Source of the DNA: Amylostereum areolatum
Taxonomy: Eukaryota; Basidiomycota; Agaricomycetes; Russulales; Stereaceae
Reading direction: 5' to 3'
Assembly: GCA_012932865.1 (NCBI GenBank)
Contig: SAXG01000106.1
Location: 39,657 to 103,656 of the forward strand
Length of the DNA: 64,000 nt
Below the pieces are notes generated by a model that saw only the letters and a list, made by a program, of their open reading frames with translations, did no database searches and was not told the origin of the DNA. Shown here piece by piece: positions 11,221 through 22,447 of the stretch (within the stretch, counting starts at the first letter, position 1; every line of letters begins with the position of its first letter). Made by a program: the position numbers and the translations under genes.

Positions 11221-12045
11221 CATGGAAGATTGGCGCTCGCAAGTACAAGAATTCATCCCCATCAGCGACGATACTATCATCTCCCTCATCAACGAGTCTA
11301 AAGACCCTTGGGCCTGGCACAATTGGAAGGTCGCCCTCAGCGTAAAAGAACTTGAAGACTCCGTCATAGACGTCCACTTCTATCGCCTCAAAATAAGCAA
11401 ACAAGGAACCAGAAACCTCTACGTCTACTCCTGCCCATACGTCACCTACCGCTACAAACTCGAGCAACCCCCAAAGTCCTTCTACACTGCCCAACGAGAA
11501 AATACCAGTAGACACTCAACACACCCACCGCCTCCTTACACCAGGCAACACCCCCAGCCCCACACCAGAGCCAGAGGTCATCGACCTCACCCACTTATAA
11601 ACAATTCCCTCGTTCGGACTCAACGGCTCTGACTCCAGTTCTGACTCCGACACCGACATCGAGGACGAAAACTGCTACATATATCCCCTCCCCCTAGGCT
11701 TCACTGAACAAGGAAACGACTTCTTTGTCCAACTCGGAGACACCACTGTCGAAGTCGCCTTTGTAGCAACCCAAACAAGTGGCATCAGTTGGTACTTCAC
11801 CAACAAAAGCCAAGACGACCTCACTGAAGCCGACTTCAACCTCATCGCCGCCTCTGCCCTACCACCTGTCACCAACGAAGACTTCTCCGACCTCGACGAA
11901 CCAATCATGGCTGCCCAGTGGATCCGCACTGACCCCCAACCCCCTCTCCCTGCCGAACTTGCCAACTGCACCGAAATTGGTGGAACATGGAACATCGTCA
12001 TCAGGCCAAACTGGCTCTCCCATCCAACACATGAATAACGGCACT
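11221..12045 (+). pseudogene. ORF0 region of family 2
   Basis: An open frame begins with an ATG at 11221 (MEDWRSQVQEF...) and encodes a tryptophan-rich segment with repeated Asp/Glu, in the same position as ORF0 of family 1. It is open to about 11632. A second conserved-looking stretch (about 11650-12000) follows in another frame, suggesting an indel. I recognise no domain. Confidence 0.45.
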
Positions 12046-12070
12046 GACAATGCATGGCTCATGGAAGTAA

Positions 12071-13166
12071 ATGGCCGATGGGTCGCCATCCCTGCCATGC
12101 TTGTTGCCACCCTCAACCTGCCACCCCCCACCGTCAACGTCACGGCCCCCCCCATCACCGTCAACCCCCCTTGCGGTCACTGTTAGTGCCCCAGCTGCCA
12201 CCGCCGCCAGACCCCCTCAAAAGAAGGTCCACACGAAAACTCCTGAAGGCTTCTCTGGGAAACGAGAGGACTTCAATGACTGGATGCGGTCATGCGAGGA
12301 ATACATGCGAGCCGCTGAGGATGACCTTGTGACGGACAAGGACAAAGTCCTCTTCATCCTCACCTACATGACGGGGGAGGCAGCACGCACCTGGAAGGCC
12401 GAGTATGAGGATGCACACTTGGCCAATGGAGCCATGGTCGCCTGGGTGGACTTCCACAAAGCACTCAAAGGGGCCTTCACCGACGTCAATGAGCAGCACC
12501 GTGCCGCAGTCGAACTGGACGGGTTTAAACAGACGAAGGGTACCACTGCCCATGAATACTTCGCCAAGTTTGAGCAACTCGCAAGGAAGGCAGGATACTC
12601 CACGGCGCAGGACCCTATCCATCTCATGCAGCTGCTCAAGCACAACATCTACTATCGGACCATCGACTCCATCTACGACAGCTGGTCACGTCCCTCAGAA
12701 ATATGAGGACCTCAAAGAGCGCATCATCCTGATTGACGGTCTGCAACAGGAGTGGGAGGACCTGAAAACCCAGCGCAGCGGACCCACACAGAACCAAAAA
12801 CCCAAAGGACAAGGATCGTCCAATGGGAAACAAGGTGGGCAGGTTCCATGGTGCCGCAATGGAACCGGCACGGTGCACGGCGGCAAAGGTCAGCCGATGG
12901 ACATCAACCGTGTCAACATCAAGGGGCGATGCTTTCGCTGCAGATAAAATGGCCACCAAGTGCGGGACTGCAGAGTGGATGTGAAGAACATCCGAGACAT
13001 GTGCGGGAGGGACCGGTACACGGAACCACCAAAGCAGGAGGCTCGAGCACAGATGTTCGAAACACCCACCACTTGGGCTAGGAGCCTATTGGCCGAAGAT
13101 CAGAAAAGTGTGATGGACGTGCTTCAAGCTCAACCGAAGGGGGAGGAGAAGAAGGAGGGTTTTTGA
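12071..13166 (+). pseudogene. gag: gag of family 2, frameshifted and with a stop inside the zinc knuckle
   Basis: Capsid-like sequence (KTPEGFSGKREDFNDWMR...YMTGEAARTW...LKGAFTDVNEQHRA) is followed near 12681 by a one-base indel, then HVPQKYEDLKERI continues in the next frame. The CCHC knuckle reads CFRCR-stop-NGHQVRDC: TAA at 12945-12947 sits inside the finger. The last part ends with GGGTTTTTGA, the presumed -1 frameshift site leading to pol. The copy cannot make intact nucleocapsid. Confidence 0.82.
13157..13166 (+). promoter_or_regulatory. Probable -1 ribosomal frameshift site of family 2
   Basis: G GGT TTT followed by in-frame TGA. The heptamer fits the X XXY YYZ rule and the downstream pol frame is exactly -1. 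Family 1 has G GAT TTT TGA at the same place. Confidence 0.6.
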
Positions 13167-15556
13167 GGGGGCTGACGATGTACACGGCATCTGAAGCCCA
13201 AGTTTCTGTTTCTCGCCCGTCTGGTTTTATGGCGCCTCGGTGGCCTGGTTCTCGTTTGCATACGCGCATTGTTGATTCGGACTGTACTACTACGGGGGAT
13301 ATCCCCATTATGACTTCTCTTACGGACTCTATCGGTACGGGCACACATCCCATTGTTATTTTAGATACTCAGACTTCGATTTGTGAGCCTTCGGCTTTGG
13401 ATACGGCATCAGTTTTAGCTTCAGTTTTGGATATGGCTTTGGATATGGACTCGGTTTTGGTCATGGACCCTGTGAAGTCAGGGACAATGCCGTGCGATGG
13501 AAGGGGCACGGCGCCCAAATCATGTTATATAGCACCTGGAACGGCTCAATGGACACTTCGTCGCTTAAGGGAAGACAAACCTGAAAGCGGGATTGCAATC
13601 CTTTGCATCTGGACACACCATCGACGCCGCGAGGAGGCTACTTATGAAGCCATCGAAGAGATAACTGGCATGGAAGATGAATTAGCATGCCAAGCTCTAC
13701 TAGAGCTCGCCACTCCCATGCAGTTCATACGCTCCTCGAGTGCTAAGGAACAAACGGTCATCCCCACACAACTTATGGTAGATTCCAGGCGCCTGGTCAG
13801 AGCTCTCGCACTCCTAGACAGTGGTTGCACTGGTTCGTGTATCAACACAAAATTCGTACAGGACAATCATATCCCTACGCGACGCACAGCACGTCCAATA
13901 CCGGTACGGAATGCGGACGGTACTCTCAATGCAGGAGGACCCATCACGGAATATGTTACGCTCCGCCTGATTATCCAGGATCATGAGGAAAACATCGATC
14001 TTGCAGTCTCAAACCTGGGAGATACAGACCTGTTCATCGGACACGAATGGCTAAAACGACATAACCCTCGCATCGACTGGAAATCAGGATTAATCGAATT
14101 TGACCGATGCCCTATAAGCTGCTCTCGCCCCCCTCCCCTTCTCAATATTGATGATGACGAAGAAGAGGAGGAAGAGCCAGTCCACATGGAAAGGACGAGC
14201 AGCTGTTTGCTTTCGACTGGGACGGTTACAAGACAACCTACCATATCCGGACCCATGCATCAGACATTGCAATCGAGGAGCATGCTAAGAAAAAGGAATA
14301 GATCTTCTTGGAGCGAGTCCCAAAGGTGTACCATGAATTCAAAGACATCTTTGACAAAGACGACTTCAACAAGCTTCCTGAGCGATGCCCATGGGACCAC
14401 ACCATTGAACTCACTCCTAACTTCAAACCGGTTGATTGCAAAGTTTACCCCCTCACATTGGACAAGCAGAAGCAACTGGACGCCTTTCTGGAAGAAAACC
14501 TGAGATCTGGCCGGATCCAGCCATCCAAATCACCCATGGCCTCCCCATTCTTCTTCATCAAGAAAAAAGACGGCTCTTTACGCCCTGTGCAAGACCATCG
14601 AAAGCTCAATGAAATGACAATAAAGAACCGTTACCCGCTCCCGCTCATCCAAGAGTTGGTTGATAAGCTTAAGGGAGCATGGCACTTTACCAAGCTCGAT
14701 GTCCGATAGGGGTATAACAATGTTTGGATTAAAGAAGGAGACAAATGGAAAGCGGTGTTCTGCACGAATAAAGGCCTTTATGAGCCTACGGTCATGTTCT
14801 TCGGACTTACCAACTCCCCGTCCACATTCCAAGCCATGATGAACGACCTGTTCAAAGACTTGATCCACCAAGGAGTCGTAGTCGTCTATTTGGACGACAT
14901 CCTCATCTTCATGCATACGCTAGAAGAACATCGTCGGATAGTTAAGGAGGTCCTCCGGATCCTGCGAGAAAACAAACTCTATCTGAAGCCAGAAAAGTGC
15001 GAGTTTGAGAAGGCAGAAATCGAATACCTGGGCATGATTGTCGGCGGAGGAAGGGTTCGCATGGATCCAGCAAAGGTTGCAGCAATCACCAATTGGCCAG
15101 CCCCCAAAACGAAGAAACAACTTCAATCGTTTTTGGGCTTTTGCAACTTCTACCGTCGCTTTATCAAGGACTTCAGTGGCATCGCTCACCCAATGACTAA
15201 GCTCACAGGGAAGACGGAGTGGGTCTGGGACACCCCACAGCAGGAGGCGTTCGAGGAACTCAAGCGACGTATAACATCGCAGCCGGTTCTAGCAATCCCT
15301 ACAGATAAGGGGCAGTTCCATGTCGAAGCGGACTCCTCTGACTATGCCACAGGCACGGTACTTTCGCAACAACAGGACAATGGCAAATGGCACCCAGTCG
15401 CCTTCCTCTCAAAGTCCCTCAGTGAAGCTGAGAGGAACTATGAGATTTATGACAAGGAATTACTGGCTATCATGACGGTGCTACAGGAATGGAGACAATA
15501 CCTCATGGGAGCACGACAGGGGTTTGAAATCTGGTCGGATCATCGCAATCTCACGT
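13163..15556 (+). pseudogene. pol: pol of family 2: protease and RT, truncated in RNase H
   Basis: The -1 frame after gag encodes an aspartic protease (ALLDSGCTGS...FIGHEWLKRHNPRIDW) and continues to about 14200, where the frame shifts by one. After TAG at 14299-14301 comes RT ([32 protein letters not shown]) with a second TAG at 14707-14709 in LDVR-stop-GYNN, where family 1 has Trp, so TGG changed to TAG. RNase H motifs (VEADSSDYATG, YDKELLAI, WSDHRNL) follow until the sequence is cut at about 15556. Everything downstream of RNase H is absent. Confidence 0.88.
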
Positions 15557-15888
15557 ACTCACGGTGGCTAACGGAGCTACAAGAATATCGACCCCATGGT
15601 GCACCAAAGTCCACCGTACACGGTGAGCGGACGCGCACATTCGCCGATGGTGACGGGAGAGCGGACGTCGGCCGACACCGCCTAGGGTTTAGACGAGACC
15701 CCGGGTGGTGTGGGGTTGGCCGACGCCAGGCTTTCCAGTGGTATACAACCGACCTCGTCACACCTCGGCCAACCGAAGGGCTGTATCGGGGCGGCCGACG
15801 CTTGGCCATCCGGCGAGGGCATCCCACCTCGTTGGGGTCGGCCGATGTGTTCACCGCATTGGGTGGGCCCATAGGGGGTATTCCCCGC

Positions 15889-16085
15889 GTCAGCGGGGAA
15901 ATTTTGCCATTTTCTGCCTAAATACACGCAAAATTGCACCCAATTATCACACCGAGTACCTGTACCGCTCGCCGGCCAGAATTCCCGGCGGTAGCGGGGG
16001 ACATTTTGCAGGTTTTCACCCTATATACGCCCAAAATTGCACCCAATTATCACACCGGGCACCTGTACCTCTCGCCAGGTTGCCG
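15889..16085. repeat. Two tandem copies of a ~100-bp unit
   Basis: The units start at about 15889 and 15989. Both contain AAAATTGCACCCAATTATCA followed by CACCG(A/G)G(T/C)ACCTGTACC. The copies have diverged at scattered positions. Confidence 0.8.
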
Positions 16086-16205
16086 TGCAGGGGGTGGTGG
16101 AGCCTCCTATTCATCGACGTGATGGGAGTACTCCGTAGAAAGTTTTGATTTCCCTCCCTCCTCCGTATGGATTGTCCTTCGCCGGACGGCAACTCTCTAG
16201 CCCCT

Positions 16206-16309
16206 GGCGTGTTCCCCTGGCGTGTGGCCCCGGCGTGTGGCCCCGGCGTGTGGCCCCGGCGTGTGGCCCCGGCGTGTGGCCCCGGCGTGTGGCCCCGGCG
16301 TGTTCCCCG
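16206..16309. repeat. 13-bp minisatellite
   Basis: Six exact copies of GGCGTGTGGCCCC lie at 16219-16296, with one degenerate copy on each side (16206 and 16297). The long ORFs across it on both strands are artefacts of the repeat. Confidence 0.95.
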
Positions 16310-16478
16310 GTGTGTTCTTCCGGCAAGTGCCTCCCTGCCGCCCCATTTCTCCACTATAGCCACCATTCAGGACTGATGATTTGAGCCATGACACCCCTGG
16401 TGACGTCGGTGAAACCACACCTGAGGTTGCCCACCAAGGACATTGATATAAGCAGACGGCAATAGAAACACAAGTACT

Positions 16479-17356
16479 CTACAACTCTCCCTCCCTCCCC
16501 TGCGGCAAGTCGTTCCACCGCTGAGCCAATCTGGCCAACCCGTCTACAATCCTCATCCGCTCATGCACCATATTCTGATGCAATCCCCCTCCGTGAGTCC
16601 CCACGGACGCCAGCCGCTCTGCCTGCTCCTTTATCCACGCCTTCCAGGCCATCCCTTTCGCGTCGCCGATTTCCTGCATTTCGACATCAGCTTTTGGGTA
16701 CTGACACCCTCGCCGAGGAATGCAGACCTTGCCGAGCATTTGTCGCCAAGTGGGGAGCGGAGACTCACCTCGCCGAGCGCCATGTTGATGACCTGGGTGA
16801 ACCCCTCCCGGACGTCGTATTCGCCTTCGTCGATCCAGGTCCACCAGGTTGGGAGATGGAGAGCGGGGGTGGTGCTGTCGGTGCTGCCCTGCCTCGCCGC
16901 GGTTGCGGGGATATCTGCCCAAGCCCCCTCCGCCTTGTAGAAGTAGAGGTAGATGCCGTGGAGGGTGTCAGGTACGGTGCAGGGGTAGCCCCGAAGTCGA
17001 CAAAGGCCGACGGCGAGCATGCCCATATCCTGGAGGGAATGAGTGCCAGCGGGGACAGCGGGGAATCACCTTACCATTTCATACTGTACAGAGGTCTTGA
17101 CGCCTCTGAGGCTGTCCCATTCCCAGGAAGAAACGATGTGCCCCGCGTTATCCATGAAGGCTTCGGGGCGAGTGAGGTGTGCGGCGGCACAGTGAATTCT
17201 CCAGTCGAAGACGTCGATAAGGACTTGGAGAAGCTCGGTGCGCTCAGCGTCATCGCTGGACATATTGGTGAAGATCTCCATTGCCTTGCCGGGCACTCGG
17301 TGAGATGGGGCGGCCTGGAAAGGGGCAGGCTGCATCGAGTGGATGGCGATGGACAT
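16479..17356 (-). CDS. g1, orphan protein of 254 residues, three exons
   Basis: Exons at 17356-17075, 17029-16769 and 16700-16479 join in frame with GTAAGG and GTGAGT donors and CAG acceptors, giving an intact 254-residue protein. It contains a Trp-rich middle (WWTWIDEGEYDVREGFTQVINMAL) and a C-terminal helical part ending at REGEL-stop. There is no signal peptide, membrane segment or domain that I recognise. It is transcribed divergently from g2 with 238 bp between the two starts. Both introns and exons carry TCGCCGA-type motifs, as in the neighbouring genes. It is one of only two genes in the block with no premature stop, which might mean recent function or just chance. Confidence 0.75.
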
Positions 17357-17594
17357 GTTAGGGGATTTGGTGGGGATGGCTGTGAATGGAAGGAAGGAGG
17401 AAGAAAGGAAGGAAGAAAAACGATGAATGCGGGGTGGCCTATTATCTATTGAGGGAAGAAGTCAGCCAGCGGCCAAGAGGACAAAACAGGCGAGTTCATT
17501 GTTGGCCGGGCCGGGGAGGCCGGGCCGAATGATCTCGACGCGCGGAATCTGCCACCCATCTTCTTTCCCTCTTCCTTTCATCTCTCCTCCCCTC
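17357..17594. promoter_or_regulatory. Shared divergent promoter region of g1 and g2
   Basis: 238 bp between two divergent start codons, with a purine-rich run (GGAAGGAAGG) near g1 and pyrimidine-rich sequence just before the g2 ATG. No clear TATA box is visible. Confidence 0.4.
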
Positions 17595-18588
17595 ATGTCG
17601 CACGACCACGCAATGCAGGAGCCCGAGGAGGCATATGTGTAGGAGGAGCGTCCCATTCTGGAGATTCTCCCCTCGGAGCCTCCTCCTCCCTACCTCCACG
17701 GCGCGGGGGAGCTTTACTACGCCACCGCGTTCCTCCGGCCGGCGGCCCGAGCAGTCGCGGCAATGTACATCATCTCGGCGGATGATCTGGCGAAGGGACT
17801 CCTCGCTGAGGCGGTGAGTTTCCAACTCGCCGATGCTCGGCTGATCTCATCATTTCTACAGAGGTACATGGTGCGCCTGAGCGGCCAGTACGCCATGCGG
17901 CACCGTGCGAGGCTTCCCCCGAACCCGGACCTCCTCGCCATCTACGCCGTGCTTACGGGGAAGACGCGGCCACCGGACCAAAACGTCACCATCGCTGACC
18001 TCCTGCCCCTCTTACCGCGGGGGCCAGACTTGCCGATCGACAATCGGCCCGACCTGAATCAGTGGCGGGATGAGAGAGGGGTGGTGGAGAAGGGCGTGCA
18101 GTCAGCGGTGCTGGATGCGGTGGCCGTGTGGGAGGAGTGTGCAGTGAGTACCCTTGCCATGCAATGCAGTATACCGCTGACCTGTCACCCTTTTGCAGCC
18201 CTCCAACGTGGCCCTGACCCGAATACGCGCCATCAAGCGCGAAGTCGAGGACCAGCTGATCGAGGTTGACTCGGCAAGCCCCTTGCCGACAGCCCAACTC
18301 GCCGCCTCGGCCAGGGTCACCGACCTTGGCCCCACCGGCCAGGCATTCGTGCGCGGGCAGATGGATGATCTGGTCAATGCGTGGAAGGCACTGGAGAACA
18401 TCCGGGACATATACATCCAGCCGATTGCACAGGGGATGGCAAGGAGGCTGGAGTCGATGGTGCCGGACCTGCAGAGACTCGCCAAGATGGACGCTGTTGC
18501 GGCGGAACTGGGGGAACTGGGCGGTCAGTCAGGAGAGTCGGCGATAGTGGTGAGTCGGTCAGTGGCCAGTCCTTCCGGTGAGCGGTGA
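17595..18588 (+). pseudogene. g2, orphan protein of ~296 codons with an in-frame amber stop
   Basis: Exons 17595-17813, 17862-18143 and 18199-18588 join in frame (GTGAGT donors, CAG acceptors). Codon 16 is TAG (17640-17642), after which the same frame stays open to the end. CAG is the likely original codon. Translation could instead start at the ATG at 17763. The sequence has an acidic/proline N-terminus, an alanine-rich LYYATAFLRPAARAVAAMY segment, and a long helical C-terminal half (VEDQLIEVD, VRGQMDDLVNAWKALENI). I do not recognise a family. Confidence 0.65.
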
Positions 18589-19792
18589 TGTTTTGGTATG
18601 GGATTGTTAGGACTGTATTTTTAACATCATTTTCATTTTCCCTTTCGTCTTCCACCTTTGTATATCATGAGGAGACTGTATGCTATGCCTACAAGTAGAA
18701 ATAATGCATGTAAGAAACCCAGAAGGTCAAGCCTGCATCTCTGCCTGAAGCTGAGGCTGAGGGGAAGGTGGAAGTTTGTTAAATTTGGCCTGGGCACGCT
18801 CAGCAAGACCTGTCCACATTACGACTTGCTGCCGAGCAAAACACGCCACCCCGGGTCTTCCGGCGAGTGCTGTCGCCGCCGCTCTGTCCGTCCATCTTTC
18901 GGCGAATGTCTTGTAACCCCTACCAGTGAGCTCCATCTCCAACTGGAGGATCTTCAGCTCTTCCGCTGTCCTGTTATACGCCATCTTCACCGAGAGCCAG
19001 TTCACCCTGTAGACTACGGCGAATTCAGCGTAGGCGATCGCCGCAGAGTGGGTTCATACTCACAGTCGAGCAGTTGCAGGTTCTTTGTGGCATCTGACTC
19101 CACATCAATGGTCCAAAACCAGGCAAGCTTGGGCATCCATTTGGAGGTATTGGTAGGGTCAACGACGGTGGTGGTGACCTTGAGGTCGTCGTGGGTGAGC
19201 CGCTGATACCGTCCCCGAACAAAGGTACCTGTAGAGAGTGCAGGCCCTGCCAATGTCGAGGCGGATGGCTCCTGGGGAGCATGGAGGGCCTCGGTGAGTC
19301 CAGGGAGGTCCGGCATACCGGAGGGGTAGGCTTGCCGCATGATGATGTCGCCGGCGTCGTCACGAGTGACTGTTTTGCTCACCGAACCATCATCGTCGGT
19401 GGGTCTTGGTGGGGGAGTGAAGAGCTCGGTGTCGGCGGGCCAGCCGATGATGTTGAGGGCGTCGAGGGAAGTGTTGTAGATTCTGGTGGTGACTCGCATG
19501 TCACGGTCGATAGCGTTGAGCTCGTCCCAGGCCCTGCCCTTGAGGCGCTGAGAGTTCCTGACGTCGCGGATGTGGGTCTTGAAACACCATGCCTTCGAAC
19601 CTAGCGAGACGCAAATTTTGTGAAGGGACTCGTCGAGCACGGCGAGACGCATCTCCTGCTCTAGACAAATGAGGTCGGTGTTCTCTGGCTTGGATAGCCA
19701 GGTCCGGCCCATCATAGAGGGGAGGTAGATGGCCATCCGCTCAGGCTGAATGTCGACACCGCGTAGAAGCGGTGTAATGTCCTGCCAGTCGT

Positions 19793-20212
19793 TGTCACGG
19801 ATCGCTCCATTTCTCTCTTCGTTTGCAGACCTTGTACACGCGACGCATCACGGCACATGACTTTCCCTTGCATCACATGCTTCAACGACGTCATTGCCCG
19901 GACTTCCGAGCGGGGTTCCGCATCCTTATCTATGACATCACTGCTCCGGACCTTCGTCCTCCGCCTCATGACTCCTTTCTTATTGTTCCCCCCGCTCGCA
20001 TCACTATTGCATCGCATCGCACCATTGTACCCACTTGTATATAAGGACAGTATCCCTTTTCCCTTTTCCTCAGACTGTCCATCTCATCATACGGTACTGT
20101 AGCGCACGTTGCACTACCCTAGACCCCGGCACTCTGGAATCTATCTTCTTCTCGCTCCTCCCATCGTCGCGACTTAGGCGGTTCATCGGTCTCATAAACT
20201 GCATTTCTGACA
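19793..20212 (+). repeat. 5' LTR of copy B
   Basis: 420 bp. Contains TATATAAG at 20038-20045 and the inferred RNA start at 20072. Confidence 0.96.
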
Positions 20213-20224
20213 CCTGGACAGTCT
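20038..20224 (+). promoter_or_regulatory. Family 1 TATA box, RNA 5' end and self-primer/primer-binding site pair
   Basis: TATATAAG (20038-20045); 34 bases from its start, AGACTGTCCA (20072-20081) is the expected RNA start. TGGACAGTCT (20215-20224), two bases after the 5' LTR, is its exact reverse complement. In Tf1 and sushi elements the RNA 5' end folds onto the primer-binding site and primes minus-strand synthesis. The same arrangement is present in copies A and C. Confidence 0.75.
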
Positions 20225-20295
20225 ACCCCTACGCCTACCTCGCACCCCTCTCTCCATCTACCTCTGCCGTCTCTACAACGTTAAAAACTCCCACC

Positions 20296-20721
20296 ATGGA
20301 CCTCCCGAATGCACCGGTTTTCCTCCCGTTCAACGGAAAGCCGATCACCCCCCGCGACGACGCACCACTCCCCTACCCTTGGTCCGACGCCGTCACCGTC
20401 AACTGCCTCATCCCCGTACAGAACCTCTGCAAGAAAGATCCCTGGACCGCGCACGGCCTCAACTTCCGCATCTTCGAGTGGAGGTGGCACAAGGATCACG
20501 GTACTGTCGTCCTTGCCCTATACGTCCGGATCACCACGTGCATCAACGTAGACCTCGAACACCTTGAATTCACCCTCCACGCCCCCACCTACCACACATA
20601 CCTCATCCAGGACGCCCCCAACCCGATCCTCCAAACCAGTTTCACCTCCGTCTCCCAGTTTAAACCGCCGGACCCCCGAATCCACCCCGCCACCAGTCCT
20701 CCGTCCCACCATCAAGGGTAA
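20296..20721 (+). pseudogene. ORF0 of copy B
   Basis: Starts with ATG (MDLPNAPVFLPFNGKP...), the only family-1 copy here that has ATG at this place. It contains a Trp-rich core (RIFEWRWHKDHGTVVLALYVRI). One extra A in TTTAAACCGCCGG (copies A and C have TTTAACCG) shifts the frame, so it ends at 20721 instead of at the conserved UAG at 20828. The function is unknown. Confidence 0.55.
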
Positions 20722-21421
20722 GACCCTTCGTCGCCGCCACCACGAACATAAGATCCGCCAGGCAGTAAAAGCCGGCTACCTCACCAAGAAACTCCTCGGC
20801 CGTCGCCCCATCGCGGCGGACTTCTTCTAGACCATCATCACGTCCTCCACAGCCCCTCGTCCCCCCACTCCGAACCTCCCCCCAGGCATTTTTCGAGACT
20901 ACTGTCCCGAAGAATACTATATCCTCACCTCGCAGCAGACTAAGGAATCCGTACGTTGGCTGCACGACGAACCAAACCGGCAACATCGAGACTGGTACTT
21001 CGATGACCGCGACAAACAACCCTACGTCGAAGAATCGGATTTTGCCACCGCTGCGGACGTTCTACAGCGCTTCCTGAACCCCCCTCCGACCAACTCGCCC
21101 CCACCCCGTCGACGTACTGTAATTGAAGTCCCAGAAGGGATCAACCACAACGACACAACTGGGAAGTGGTACGCCTATAGACGGAACAAGAACGGAACCC
21201 CAGGACGATCAGTAGTTGAGTGGCAGCCCACTTCGTTCAGTCCCGTCCAAGATCACTGGTCGTGGCATCATAACCAGCAATTCCTCACCCCCGCCGACTT
21301 CCTTGTCGCAAAACAAGTTGAGGACGAAGTTGAAGAAGCAGAAGAACGCCGACGAGAAACCCTACGCCGCCTTGATCAAGAACTCGCCCAATCCCTCACC
21401 ATCCCCCTCCCCTTCGACAAG

Positions 21422-22447
21422 ATGTCCGATGCCGAATCCAAACCTGCCGTCTCCAAGCGGGAGATCGGCCCCAAGCCAAAGCCATTCAAAGGCGATAGAC
21501 GCGACACCCTCCGGTTCTCCCTCGAGCTCCGCATGTTCCTGCGCGTTAACAAAGATGTTTATGCCACAGATGACGCCAAGATGATGCTCCTCCTCAGCCT
21601 GATGGAGGACGACACGGCGAAAGCCTGGGCCACGCATCGCTGCATGGAACTCTTCGCCGACGAAGACGAGAAGGAAGACGCCGACACCCTCGACCCCACG
21701 CCCCCAACACTCCACTATAGCTCCTACAAAGAGCTCTTCGAGAGGTTTGGCAAAGACTTCGTGCCCGTCGATACGAAGATAGAGGCTCAGCGTAAGATCA
21801 ACGAGCTCGCAATGACCACCCGGGACGTCACTGACTTTATCACCGAGTTTGAGATGCTGGCAACCATGTCAGCATACGACGACGAGGCGCTAATCCACTT
21901 TTTCAAGAAGGGACTTCAGCGTGACCTCGGCAAGCAGGTGGCCCGGTCGTACCCGTTCCCCACCAAGCTCGCGGAGTGGAAGGAGCGCGCCCGCCGCATC
22001 AACCACCAGTGGCTCGAAGAGAACCCGGAGAGGAAGAGCAGTCAGTCCAAGGGGGCTGTCGCGCTCACCTCGAATGGTTCGACCAACGACTCCTCGTCGC
22101 GCCGAGTTGGCGCCTTCACCAACACCTCGACCCGCCCTGCAAAGCTGACGGACGACGAGCGCGCAAAGATGATGCGCGAAGGCAAGTGCTTCATGTGTCG
22201 ACAAGCCGGTCACGTCTCTCGCGACTGCCCCAACCGCGATTCGAGCGCGCGACGGGTGGGCGCAGTAGAGACTGGGTCCAAGGCCCCTCCCCTGCCGACG
22301 AACACGGCTCCGTCCACTGCGAAAGCAGCTCCCGACCCATCCAAAACCATCGCGGCGATCACTCGACAGCTGAAGGATCTGGACACGGAAGGCAAGGAGC
22401 AGGCAGTAGCGCTGTTGAAGGACATCCTGGAATCGCAGGATTTTTGA
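21422..22447 (+). CDS. gag: gag of copy B
   Basis: 341 residues from this ATG. The same frame is open from 20831, just after a UAG, so a longer N-terminal part with WYAYRRNKNG and WSWHHNQQFL is possible. The capsid core contains LRFSLELRMFLRVN and YKELFERFGKDFVP; the CCHC knuckle CFMCRQAGHVSRDC lies at about residues 256-269. The C-terminus ends at GAT TTT TGA, the presumed frameshift site. The product should assemble the virus-like particle and package RNA. Confidence 0.93.
   Translation: MSDAESKPAVSKREIGPKPKPFKGDRRDTLRFSLELRMFLRVNKDVYATDDAKMMLLLSLMEDDTAKAWATHRCMELFADEDEKEDADTLDPTPPTLHYSSYKELFERFGKDFVPVDTKIEAQRKINELAMTTRDVTDFITEFEMLATMSAYDDEALIHFFKKGLQRDLGKQVARSYPFPTKLAEWKERARRINHQWLEENPERKSSQSKGAVALTSNGSTNDSSSRRVGAFTNTSTRPAKLTDDERAKMMREGKCFMCRQAGHVSRDCPNRDSSARRVGAVETGSKAPPLPTNTAPSTAKAAPDPSKTIAAITRQLKDLDTEGKEQAVALLKDILESQDF
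22438..22447 (+). promoter_or_regulatory. Probable -1 frameshift site at the gag/pol junction
   Basis: G GAT TTT with TGA next in the gag frame; pol continues in the -1 frame as TTG AAA CGC. The sequence is identical in copies A (4278-4269) and C (45169-45178). GGAUUUU is an established viral slippery heptamer. I did not model a downstream stem-loop or pseudoknot. Confidence 0.6.

Larger units (their letters stand above)
10383..15556 (+). mobile_element. Ty3/gypsy family 2, truncated in RNase H
   Basis: LTR retrotransposon inserted in the Tnp2 gene directly after its PYLPGSFDRP motif. It has a 458-bp 5' LTR (TGTCATGAAC...GCTGACA), a primer-binding site, ORF0, gag, protease and RT. The sequence is lost abruptly after the RNase H motif WSDHRNLTY at about 15556, so integrase, chromodomain and 3' LTR are missing. 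gag and pol carry several stops and frameshifts. Layout and regulatory geometry parallel family 1, but the protein sequence is clearly divergent. Confidence 0.9.
15557..16478. other. Non-coding stretch with tandem repeats, left border zone of the seven-gene block
   Basis: No gene is supported. It starts at the abrupt end of the family-2 element and contains repeated GGCCGACG-like motifs (about 15660-15850), two tandem copies of about 100 bp, a 13-bp minisatellite, and the first CTCGCCGG-type motifs that become common to the right. It may hold the end of the inferred large mobile unit, but I could not identify a terminal repeat. Confidence 0.5.

Noticed and set aside
16016..16418. ORFs with HTPGPHAGATRRG-type repeats on both strands
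   Set aside because: They are translations of the 13-bp minisatellite, which is not a multiple of three, so every frame looks repetitive.
20213..20232. tRNA primer-binding site for copy B
   Set aside because: A perfect match to the element's own RNA 5' end explains this site and the analogous family-2 site better; I could not identify a tRNA 3' end that fits.
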